A DNA stretch of 64,000 bases from Haladaptatus paucihalophilus DX253 (GTDB lineage Archaea > Halobacteriota > Halobacteria > Halobacteriales > Haladaptataceae), in assembly GCF_000376445.1 (NCBI RefSeq), contig NZ_AQXI01000001.1:2195734-2259733 (forward strand), given 5' to 3'. The notes under the pieces were generated by a model. The model saw only the letters and a list, made by a program, of their open reading frames with translations. It was not told where the DNA came from and ran no database searches. Numbering within the stretch: position 1 is the first letter of the stretch; the number at the start of each line of letters is the position of its first letter. The position numbers and the translations under genes are program-made. Below, one piece after another: positions 57,255-64,000 of this stretch.

Positions 57255-57887
57255 GCGTTACTTTCCTGACTGGCGTATTCAAGCCGAATTATTATAACTA
57301 CGACTCTATTTTAATACGTTGTGACGTGTCGTCAGTCACTGGCCCGCTCGGGGGACGACCGCCAAAAACGGCGGAATCGGCGCGCTTTCCTCGCGCCGTG
57401 AGACAGCGTTCTCCGGGCTGACCCGCCCACCCGTCACTCGTCGGGACAACCGACGACCGGGAGACATTTCCCTCGGGCGAACCGGTGGCAATCGAGTGGC
57501 AAACGCCCTCCCTCACGGGAGAACGCGGGGACCGACGCGAACGATTGCACGCCGGGACAGGCCGAACGTGACGACCCGAAAACCCTCGGCGGAGACGCTG
57601 GGGGGGAGTAGGTTCGGTATCGAACCGATAGGTGTGGGACGGTTTTCGGGCGAGCGACGGGATAGCGATGGGGGCTAGCGGCGGGGCAGCCACTGTTTTC
57701 CGGGCGTCTACATCGTGACGGACGCGATGGCGACGAGGACGACGACTCCGAGGGACCCGACGACGATACCGGCGAGCAGGAACCGCCTCGAAGACGGTGA
57801 GGAGGGAACAGGCGGACAGCCACGCGAGCGCCCATTTGAGAAGGCGAACGCCCGTCCGTTAGCGAAGCACCGAAAAAGGAGTTTCGT
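57255..57887. other. 633-bp gap with a possible degraded membrane-protein gene
   Basis: No intact gene is supported here. AT-rich sequence 57280-57322 (TTATTATAACTACGACTCTATTTTAATAC) follows DUF3194 and could hold a terminator or promoter. On the minus strand, a frame ending at 57708-57710 encodes a good transmembrane segment (RRFLLAGIVVGSLGVVVLVA) but has no ATG, GTG or TTG start back to an in-frame TGA near 57890, so it may be the tail of a decayed small membrane protein. The centre (57323-57690) has biased base composition but no haloarchaeal-like frame. Confidence 0.45.
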
Positions 57888-59279
57888 TCAGGCTCGCGGT
57901 TCGAGGTTCCCGTGGGCGCGGAAGACGCCCTCGGGGTCGTATTCGGCCTTTATCTCCGCGAGTCGGTCCGCGTTCTCGCCGAACGGCACCTCCGAAGATT
58001 CCTCTTCGAGTCCGGGGAAGTTGACGTACTGGCCGCGGACGGCGGGGAACTCCCGCATCTCGGCGACGGACTCGCGCACCCACGCGACCGCCGCGTCGGT
58101 TTGTCGCGGGTCGTCCCAGTTCGCCTCGAAGTTGAGTCCGTACGGCGCGTCACGGTGTGCGAACGCGGTTTCCGTCTCGCCGACGCGGGAAAGTGCACCG
58201 CCGCCCTGCCAGACATCGACGGTCGAGAGCGGAACCGGACAGCGCTCGGCGCAGCCGCCGATGGCGTCGATGATGTCGTCGCTCAACTCGTCGATGTAGA
58301 GCGACTTCCAGTAGTAGTAGCGCCCGTTCGGGTAGTCCTCGTCCAACATCGACTGGAGTTCGACATAGGGCATCGTCCCGCTGAAGTCCGTGATCGGTTC
58401 TGCGAACTCCCGAACCGGCTGGAGTTCCGCTTCGCCCTCCGCCGGGTCGCCCGCGTAACACCCGAGGAGGGCCACCGTCGAGTCGCCCCACGACTCCTCG
58501 GGGAACTCGGGGAGGTCCGGTACCCACGCGTAGAACGGCAGGAGGCTCACCTCGTCGGGTGCGTCGGCCGCGTACGCCCGGAACTTCCGGAGGACTTCTT
58601 CCGCCTGCTCGCCGTCGTACCAGACGAAGCACGTGGCGACGTCGGGACCGACTGGGTGGGCCTCGTACTCGAAGGCGGTGACGATGCCGAAGTTTCCGCC
58701 GCCGCCGCGGAGCGCCCAGAACAGGTCCTCGTGTTCGTCCTCGCTCGCCGTGAGGAACTCCCCGTCCGCGGTCACCACGTCGGCCGAGACGAGGTTGTCA
58801 CACGAGAGGCCGTACTTCCGGCGGACGTGTCCCATCCCGCCGCCGAGCGTGAGTCCGGCGATGCCGGTATCGGAGACGACGCCGCCGGGGACCGCGAGGC
58901 CGAACGGTTGCGTCTCTCGGTCCACGTCGCCCCATGTCGCTCCGGCACCCGCGCGGACGCGACGCGTTTCGGGGTCCACCCGGACCCAGTGCATCGGTTC
59001 GAGGTCGATGACGAGGCCGCCGTCGACCACCGCGCGTCCGGCGACGCCGTGTCCCCCGCCGCGGACCGCCACCGGGAGGTCGTATTCCCGTGCGACGTTC
59101 ACGGCGGCTCGGACGTCCGCGACGCCGTCGCACCGCGCGACCATCGCGGGACGCTTGTTTATCATGCCATTCCACACCGAGCGCTCCTCGTCGTAGTCCG
59201 GGTCGTCCGGCGTGACGAGTTCGCCCTTCAGTTGCGCGCGGAGTGGTTCCACTCCGGTTTCGGTCGTCTCTATCGCCAT
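57888..59279 (-). CDS. FAD-linked oxidase, BBE type, likely bicovalent flavin
   Basis: A 463-residue oxidoreductase of the FAD_binding_4/BBE (berberine bridge) family. The FAD domain contains VRGGGHGVAGRAVVDGG near residue 80, with the His that carries 8-alpha-histidyl FAD, and LTLGGGMGHVRRKYGLSCDN near 150, with the Cys that forms the 6-S-cysteinyl bond. Both residues are present, so bicovalent FAD is expected, giving a high redox potential for oxidising sugars, alcohols or alkaloid-like compounds. The C-terminal BBE motif ENADRLAEIKAEYDPEGVF ends the protein. No signal peptide. The start at 59279 drops three residues. Confidence 0.9.
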   Translation of the reverse strand: MAIETTETGVEPLRAQLKGELVTPDDPDYDEERSVWNGMINKRPAMVARCDGVADVRAAVNVAREYDLPVAVRGGGHGVAGRAVVDGGLVIDLEPMHWVRVDPETRRVRAGAGATWGDVDRETQPFGLAVPGGVVSDTGIAGLTLGGGMGHVRRKYGLSCDNLVSADVVTADGEFLTASEDEHEDLFWALRGGGGNFGIVTAFEYEAHPVGPDVATCFVWYDGEQAEEVLRKFRAYAADAPDEVSLLPFYAWVPDLPEFPEESWGDSTVALLGCYAGDPAEGEAELQPVREFAEPITDFSGTMPYVELQSMLDEDYPNGRYYYWKSLYIDELSDDIIDAIGGCAERCPVPLSTVDVWQGGGALSRVGETETAFAHRDAPYGLNFEANWDDPRQTDAAVAWVRESVAEMREFPAVRGQYVNFPGLEEESSEVPFGENADRLAEIKAEYDPEGVFRAHGNLEPRA

Positions 59280-59344
59280 TGTCCCCACCGTGTGGAGGTA
59301 AGCGAGAGGCGTCGATAAACGCGACTGTGATTCGTCCGACAGCC

Positions 59345-61198
59345 TCAGGCGAGGAAGAAGATGAGGACGCTGATGGCCGTCACCGCGAGGATGACCGCCC
59401 CGGCGAGCGCCGCGCCCATGGCGATGACGGCGTTCGCGTGACTCGCCAGCGTCTCGGTGCGGTCGTTACCGAAGACGGTCACTTCGGCGTACTCGCTCGC
59501 CATTCCGGCTTCGACGGGTTCGAGGTCCGCGGTCGCCTCATCCGTTAACCGTGTGACGAGCGAGATGAGTTCGTCGTGGTCGATGGCTCCGCCGACCTGA
59601 TTCGAGGATTTGACCATGTTCACGATGTGGGTGTCGGTGGTCATCACCTCCACGTCGTCCGCGTCCACGGCGGCGACGATGCGGTCCCGGAGGCCGGGTT
59701 CCATGTTATTGCCGTCCACGAGGACGTAGGCCGTCCGCTGTCCCGCGACGTCGAGCACCCCGACGCGAACGCCGAGCGGCCCGATTCCCTCGGCGGGCGT
59801 CCACTCGGTCTCGTCCCACGCGACGCCGAGTTTCGGACGACCGCGCTTCGCGGTTCCGAGTTCGTCGGCCGTCGCTCGCGCGGCCTGAATCATGTGGAAC
59901 GAGCGCTCGCTTCCCGGGTAGATGTGGCCGATGTCCTCGCCTTGGAGACCGTTGTTGCAGTTGTGCGCATCGACCAGCATCACCTCGTCCACTCCGCCCG
60001 ACCGGGCCTCCGCGGCGGCGGCGAGACCGACCGCGTACTCCACGTCGTCGGCGAACGTCGGGGAGTAGGTGGCGACGAGCAGCGCGTCGTCGCCGAACGA
60101 CTGTCCGACGATTTTGGCGTCGCCCTCCCGCGTTCGAACGCTCTGGGTGGCGTCGTCGCTGTACTCGATTCGCTCGAAAGCGGTGTGTGCGGTTTCGAGG
60201 ATGGTGTCCACTTCGCGCTCGGTGACGAGGTTGAAGTCGTGTCCGGCGGTGGCGTGGGGCGGGAACGCCAGCCCGTCCGACTCGGCGGCGACCCGGCGCG
60301 GAAGGTTTCCGCCGCCGATTTCGCCCATCGGACCCGGATGAATCATCGGCAGGACGAACCGCGCCTTCTCGCTTTCGTCCTCGCGGCGAAAGGAGAGGAC
60401 GGTGACGGGGACGACCGCCTGCTGCCCGATCTGCTCGAAGAAGTCCTCCAGTTCGCGAGTCCCCTCCGCGATGTGGCCGATGAATCCCCGGAGGAAATCG
60501 AGCGCGCTGACGCCGAGACTGCGCCGCCACGGTCGGTCGATGACGGTGAGAAACCCGTAGACCCCGAGCGCGTACATCCCGCTGACGACCCCGAGCAGGA
60601 TGAAATCCCGCGGCGCGATGATGCCGAGCGCCGCCGGGGCTTTGTCCCCGCGGGCGAGCAGGTTCTGGACGAGCGGCCCGCCGACTTCGAGGACGCGAAT
60701 CGTCTCGCTGTAGATGAAAAACAGGACGGCGGCGGTGCCGGTTTGGATACTCGCTGGTACCAGTGCGACCGGAAACGAGGCGCGCGAGACGGCCATCACG
60801 ACGAGGAGTCGGAGGGCGAAGACGGACGCGAGGCTGAAGATGAGTACGTCGAAGACGAACTGCTGGCCCATCCCCGTGAACGCCGAGATGATGCCCGCGA
60901 CCGAGAGCACGGTGACGACGATGATTTCGCACGTCAGCGCGAGCAGCGACGACCGGTTGTAGGTCAACTGCCCGCCGAGACGCCGGTCGACCGGCGTGGT
61001 GAAGATGCTCGCGACGACCGTCGGCACCCCGATAAAGAAGATTCCCTCCCACGCGTCCTGGAGGATGTACTGCGAGTCGAACGCCCCGACACCCGCAATC
61101 GCAGCGATGAAGAGCGCGAACCCCAGACTCGCGTACCACCGCGGCGCACGGAAGATGTATCGGGACAGGCTCGCCAGGTCGCTCTGGGTCGCTGTCAT
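59345..61198 (-). CDS. DUF2070 family membrane protein
   Basis: A 617-residue archaeal membrane protein of the DUF2070 family. Six or seven helices occupy residues 20-235, followed by a large soluble region (about 240-580) with conserved HPGPMGEIGGGNLPRR, DAHNCNNGLQGEDIGHIYPG and TDTHIVNMVKSSNQVGG segments. These have the look of a metal-dependent hydrolase, with several Asp and His residues. One or two further helices close the protein. DUF2070 is nearly universal in euryarchaea and unassigned. It stands next to guaAA (61235-61783) on the same strand, 36 bp away, so the two are probably co-transcribed. Confidence 0.92.
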   Translation of the reverse strand: MTATQSDLASLSRYIFRAPRWYASLGFALFIAAIAGVGAFDSQYILQDAWEGIFFIGVPTVVASIFTTPVDRRLGGQLTYNRSSLLALTCEIIVVTVLSVAGIISAFTGMGQQFVFDVLIFSLASVFALRLLVVMAVSRASFPVALVPASIQTGTAAVLFFIYSETIRVLEVGGPLVQNLLARGDKAPAALGIIAPRDFILLGVVSGMYALGVYGFLTVIDRPWRRSLGVSALDFLRGFIGHIAEGTRELEDFFEQIGQQAVVPVTVLSFRREDESEKARFVLPMIHPGPMGEIGGGNLPRRVAAESDGLAFPPHATAGHDFNLVTEREVDTILETAHTAFERIEYSDDATQSVRTREGDAKIVGQSFGDDALLVATYSPTFADDVEYAVGLAAAAEARSGGVDEVMLVDAHNCNNGLQGEDIGHIYPGSERSFHMIQAARATADELGTAKRGRPKLGVAWDETEWTPAEGIGPLGVRVGVLDVAGQRTAYVLVDGNNMEPGLRDRIVAAVDADDVEVMTTDTHIVNMVKSSNQVGGAIDHDELISLVTRLTDEATADLEPVEAGMASEYAEVTVFGNDRTETLASHANAVIAMGAALAGAVILAVTAISVLIFFLA

Positions 61199-61234
61199 TG
61201 GTCGAAACGCTACGCCCCGGAGAGTTAAAGTATA

Positions 61235-61783
61235 CTACTCACACACGCTTTGGAAGTTTTCGAACACTTCCTCGCCCTCTTCGGTGTGTGCCACCTCGGG
61301 GTGCCACTGGACGCCGTACAGGTCGCGGTCGGAATCGCTCATGGCCTCGATGCCGCACACGTCGCTGGTGGCGGTTCGCTCGAATCCGCTCGGTACCTGC
61401 TTCACTTCGTCCGCGTGGCTGGCCCAGACGCGCGTTTCGGGTGCCAGCGACCCGACGAGCGGGTCGTCTTCGTTCGTGATATCGACGGTCACGTCGGCGT
61501 AGCCGCCGTACTCGCCCTCCCCGATTTCGCCGTCGAGGACGTGCGCCATCACCTGCATGCCGAGACAGATGCCCAGGACTGGGATGTCGAGGTCGAGGTA
61601 CTCGGCGCAGTTGCCGATGTCGTCCATCGACGGGCCGCCCGAGAGGACGAGGCCGTCGGCGTCGATGTCTTCCGGCGGCGTGTCGTTGTCGATAAGTTCC
61701 GTTTCGATGCCCATGTCCCGAAGCGCCCGGTGTTCGAGGTGGGTGAACTGTCCGTGGTTGTCCACGACGAGGATTTTCGTCAT
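61235..61783 (-). CDS. guaAA: GMP synthase subunit A (glutamine amidotransferase)
   Basis: A 182-residue class I glutamine amidotransferase forming the glutaminase subunit of archaeal two-subunit GMP synthase. It delivers ammonia to the ATP pyrophosphatase subunit GuaAB, which converts XMP to GMP. Catalytic Cys73 lies in VLGICLGMQVMAH, and the His-Glu pair in YGVQWHPEVAHTEEGEE near residues 163-166. KILVVDNHGQFTH at the N-terminus is diagnostic. The Met at 61783 is chosen; a longer frame adds 14 unconserved residues. The B subunit is not in the window. Confidence 0.95.
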   Translation of the reverse strand: MTKILVVDNHGQFTHLEHRALRDMGIETELIDNDTPPEDIDADGLVLSGGPSMDDIGNCAEYLDLDIPVLGICLGMQVMAHVLDGEIGEGEYGGYADVTVDITNEDDPLVGSLAPETRVWASHADEVKQVPSGFERTATSDVCGIEAMSDSDRDLYGVQWHPEVAHTEEGEEVFENFQSVCE

Positions 61784-61856
61784 TGCCGGGCGGTATGGAG
61801 AGCACGGATAAAAACGCCTCGTCACCGTCGCGCCGCGCGCGGCGCTCGGTCGCGGG

Positions 61857-63296
61857 TCACCGACGGACCACGAGCGCCGCGCCGAGCAGGATGACCGCGA
61901 CCACGAACCCGCTCATGCCGGGGTGGTCGAACACGACGTTCGGACCGAACGAATGCGATCCGTTCGAACCGGGGGTCGTCTCGCCGCCGGGTTTGGCGTG
62001 CGTGGTCGTGTTCGCTTCACCGGTCGTCGTCGGCTGCCCGACCGCGAGCGTCCCCGCCGAAACGCCGTTCACGGCCACCTCCTGTTTGCCCGTCGCCGTC
62101 GCTTCGTAGGTGTAGGTAACCGTCTTCGTCTTCCCGGCCGCGACGTGGACCCGCTTTCTGGCTCCGACTGAGTTACCGACCGCGAGGACGGCCGGAATCG
62201 TTCCGTCGCCGTCGCCGGTATTCTTGAACGTCGCGCTGACCGTCACCTTCTCCCCCTTCGACACCTGCTTTCGGTCGAGTGACACGTCCGTGACGTGGAT
62301 GTCCGCTTTCGTCCGCTCCACCGTTACGGGCGTGGTCGCGCTGGCGGTGTGCCCGTTGCTATCGACGACCGTCACGCGGGCGATGTGTTCGCCCGGTTTC
62401 GAATAGGTGTGGGTTGTCGTCGGTCGCGTCGTCGTCTCGTCTACCGTCCCGTCGTCGTCGTAATCCCAGCGGTACTTCGTCGGCGTCCCCTCCGAGTCGC
62501 TCGACCTGCTCGCGTCGAGGGTGATGGGCGTTCCGGCGCTGGCCGTCCCCGCGGCCCGCAACGACGCCTGTAGCGAGCCACCACACGTTCCCGGCCGGAT
62601 GGTCACGGGTGAGCCCATGTCGAGTTCCGTCGCGCTCGGACTCCCCGATCCGCCCGAGAGGAACGCCCACGACGTGACGGGTTCGTGTTTGAGTTGCGGG
62701 TTGTAGAGCGTCGCATCATCGTTCCACGAGGGCGTGACGGTTATCTTCGAATCGCCGGACACGCCGCGGAAGACGCCGCCGTCGGTGCGCGACCCGGCCC
62801 AGATCCAATCGAGGCGCGTCCGCGACCAGCGGTCGTCACGGTGGGGGTACGTATCGTCCATCAGCACCCACTGGCCGGAACTCGGCAGGCCGTCGAATCC
62901 GAACGTCACCGTGCTCATCGGGTTGTTGTCGCCGGTTCGGCTCTTGTTCATCTTGTCGTGGATCATCACGAGGCTCGTCACGCCGCTCGGGGCCTGGTAC
63001 AGGAACATCGTGCTCCCGTTCTCGCGGGTGAACGCTTTCGGACCGAAGTAGCCGTACGCCCAACTGCTCGAATTCGTGTACGGGGTGCGGTAGTCGTAGA
63101 AATCGACGACGTTCGTGTCGCCGTGAATCGGACTGACCTCCGTACAGGATGCACCTTGCTCGACGGCGTAGGTGCTGTGATGGTTCGTCGGCGCGTCGGG
63201 CAGGTCGTCGCCGGGCAGTCCCGGCGGTGGAAGCGCGACCGCGGTTCCGAACAGGGAGAGGACGAGGAGGGCGACGAGCACGGGACGGAGTTTCAT
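61857..63296 (-). CDS. Secreted PKD/CARDB-domain surface protein
   Basis: A 479-residue exported protein with a Sec signal peptide (LRPVLVALLVLSLFGTAVA). Residues 40-230 form a unique domain with four cysteines and many aromatic residues (EQGASCTEVSPIHGDTNV, WVLMDDTYPHRDDRW). A PKD domain follows (about 255-335; ASRSSDSEGTPTKYRWDYDD, then YSKPGEHIARVTVVD), then a CARDB-like beta domain (about 335-425) and a Thr/Gly linker. One C-terminal helix (SGFVVAVILLGAALVV) ends in two Arg, a PGF-type or membrane anchor. Probable cell-surface protein, ligand unknown. Confidence 0.85.
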   Translation of the reverse strand: MKLRPVLVALLVLSLFGTAVALPPPGLPGDDLPDAPTNHHSTYAVEQGASCTEVSPIHGDTNVVDFYDYRTPYTNSSSWAYGYFGPKAFTRENGSTMFLYQAPSGVTSLVMIHDKMNKSRTGDNNPMSTVTFGFDGLPSSGQWVLMDDTYPHRDDRWSRTRLDWIWAGSRTDGGVFRGVSGDSKITVTPSWNDDATLYNPQLKHEPVTSWAFLSGGSGSPSATELDMGSPVTIRPGTCGGSLQASLRAAGTASAGTPITLDASRSSDSEGTPTKYRWDYDDDGTVDETTTRPTTTHTYSKPGEHIARVTVVDSNGHTASATTPVTVERTKADIHVTDVSLDRKQVSKGEKVTVSATFKNTGDGDGTIPAVLAVGNSVGARKRVHVAAGKTKTVTYTYEATATGKQEVAVNGVSAGTLAVGQPTTTGEANTTTHAKPGGETTPGSNGSHSFGPNVVFDHPGMSGFVVAVILLGAALVVRR

Positions 63297-63424
63297 CGAA
63301 CGGGTCGCCTCCGAGTGCGATACTGGTTGCGTAGCAGTGTGTAAGCCGTCATAGACACGATTCTCCGAAGACCACGCTGTCGGGCGTGGCGTATCGCATC
63401 ACAGGAAGGTCGTGATTGGCTTTG

Positions 63425-63814
63425 TTATGTCCCGCCTGTGTCCGTTTTAGGCGGTTCCTTCCGGAAAAAGGTCGTCGCCGGGCCGAGATAGGTGAACCAT
63501 CCCGAGAACAGGATGGCGACGGCGAGCCACCCGACGCTGACGAGAAACCACGCCGTGCCGTCGAGGGTCAGCCCGCGGATGAGCGGTTGTCCCGCGACCC
63601 CGATGAGCCAGGCGACGAGGAAGAACAGGCTGTGGTTGCGAAGCGTCCACCGGTCGTCGGACGCCAGACGGGCGACCGGGAGGGAGGCGACGAACAGCAC
63701 GGGCGCGAACATGATTTGCGTGAACGGGTCGGGGGGACTGAAGAGTGCGCTGAAGACGAACGCCGACAGCAGGGCGAGGACGAGGATACGAGTGAGACGG
63801 TCGATGGATACCAT
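63425..63814 (-). CDS. Small membrane protein, four helices
   Basis: A 129-residue membrane protein with about four hydrophobic segments: residues 7-25, 31-47, 62-81 and 88-112. Only short loops separate them, and the tail (FFRKEPPKTDTGGT) is cytoplasmic. No family recognised. It lies between the PKD protein and the HAD hydrolase gene on the same strand, 25 bp from the end of the latter, so co-transcription with it is likely. Confidence 0.7.
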   Translation of the reverse strand: MVSIDRLTRILVLALLSAFVFSALFSPPDPFTQIMFAPVLFVASLPVARLASDDRWTLRNHSLFFLVAWLIGVAGQPLIRGLTLDGTAWFLVSVGWLAVAILFSGWFTYLGPATTFFRKEPPKTDTGGT

Positions 63815-63839
63815 ACGAGAGACTCGTGACCGAAAGATA

Positions 63840-64000
63840 TCAGTTTTCCCCGAGGAGCGCCGGAAGGTCGTCGATGGAGTCGATGACCGCCGCCGCGCCC
63901 GCCTCCTCGTACTTTCGGCGACCCGACTCGCCCGTCAGGCCGCCGGTCAGGACGCCGACGCCGACGTACTCGCGGTTCGAGTCCGTCTCGTCCGCGTTCA
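63840..64000 (-). CDS. HAD family hydrolase (5' partial, runs out of window)
   Basis: The last 52 codons of a phosphatase-like protein, ending in TGA at 63840. The visible part reads [20 protein letters not shown], then a [16 protein letters not shown] segment. This is the end of haloacid-dehalogenase phosphatases of the phosphoglycolate-phosphatase type, where the GVLTGG and VIDSIxDLP patterns are common. Motifs I-III lie beyond the window edge, so the family call rests on the tail alone. Confidence 0.7.
   Translation of the reverse strand, partial: NADETDSNREYVGVGVLTGGLTGESGRRKYEEAGAAAVIDSIDDLPALLGEN

Noticed and set aside
57298-57693. 131-codon minus-strand frame in the gap after DUF3194
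   Set aside because: Pro/Arg/Ser-rich, no domain, no promoter; composition unlike the acidic proteome.
57912-59318. 468-codon frame antisense to the FAD oxidase
   Set aside because: Shadow frame; the opposite strand has both flavin-linking residues and a BBE motif.
59576-61228. 550-codon frame antisense to DUF2070
   Set aside because: Shadow of the DUF2070 gene; Asp/Arg-rich without motif, while the opposite strand encodes a clear membrane protein.

Overview
The window reads as chromosomal DNA of a halophilic archaeon (class Halobacteria). The evidence is high GC, very acidic proteins, TATA boxes 25-30 bp upstream of many start codons with no Shine-Dalgarno (leaderless transcripts), a doublet histone, rpoP/L37ae/Pcc1/prefoldin beta, Tat-type signals, tRNA genes without encoded CCA, and several families known mainly from haloarchaea (DUF5809, DUF5810, DUF7563, DUF7533, DUF7519). 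A Haladaptatus-like genus is possible but is only an impression. Both window edges cut a gene: a MATE transporter on the left and a HAD hydrolase on the right.

Layout. 0-9 kb: MATE transporter, alkaline-phosphatase-superfamily hydrolase, an orphan trpB with its own promoter, secreted 5'-nucleotidase, MFS carrier, a 33-residue zinc ribbon and dUTPase. 9-17 kb: aconitase, a palindromic intergenic element, the rimI/DUF5810/DUF5809/AidB-like operon, a DtxR-type regulator, DUF309 protein and methyltransferase, then tRNA-Arg followed by an array of duplicated tRNA 3' ends. 17-21.5 kb: lipoprotein and a chromatin cluster (RPA, doublet histone, histone-deacetylase-family protein). 21.6-27.2 kb: a tightly overlapping operon of two glycosyltransferases, two phosphatase/sulfatase-fold enzymes and a flippase, suited to making and exporting a surface glycan. 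27-29 kb: response regulator, small membrane protein, orphan archaellum D/E protein.

29-39.3 kb is a CoA-ester catabolic island: alcohol dehydrogenase, two acyl-CoA dehydrogenases, regulator, MaoC hydratase, fused 3-hydroxyacyl-CoA dehydrogenase/enoyl-CoA hydratase, APH-type kinase, HAD phosphatase and SDR. The kinase, one dehydrogenase and the HAD protein together match the domains of ACAD10/ACAD11. With the SDR they resemble the levulinate (Lva) route, so I propose phosphorylation-dependent breakdown of 4-hydroxyacyl-CoAs.

39.3-46 kb: remnant of a DUF58 gene plus DUF7519, tRNA(CAT) with one duplicated 3' end, tRNA-Asn, CCA-adding enzyme, two zinc-finger miniproteins, UvrD-like helicase, M32 carboxypeptidase. 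46-53.5 kb: an AT-rich island, riboflavin synthase, PrsW protease, FAU-1-like RNA-binding protein followed by a 25-bp tandem repeat and a second palindromic element, a NifU-like protein with only one cysteine, and a Tat-exported LVIVD protein. 53.5-57.3 kb: L37ae-rpoP-pcc1 and prefoldin beta-DUF3194, split by three accessory genes. 57.9-64 kb: FAD oxidase, DUF2070, GMP synthase glutaminase subunit, PKD protein, small membrane protein, HAD fragment.

The two observations I rate highest are the split ACAD10/11-like module (35.1-39.3 kb) and the duplicated tRNA 3' ends. Two unrelated tRNAs each have a 3'-end copy exactly 142 bp away, with similar hairpin layout, which recalls the rtT repeats of E. 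coli tyrT.
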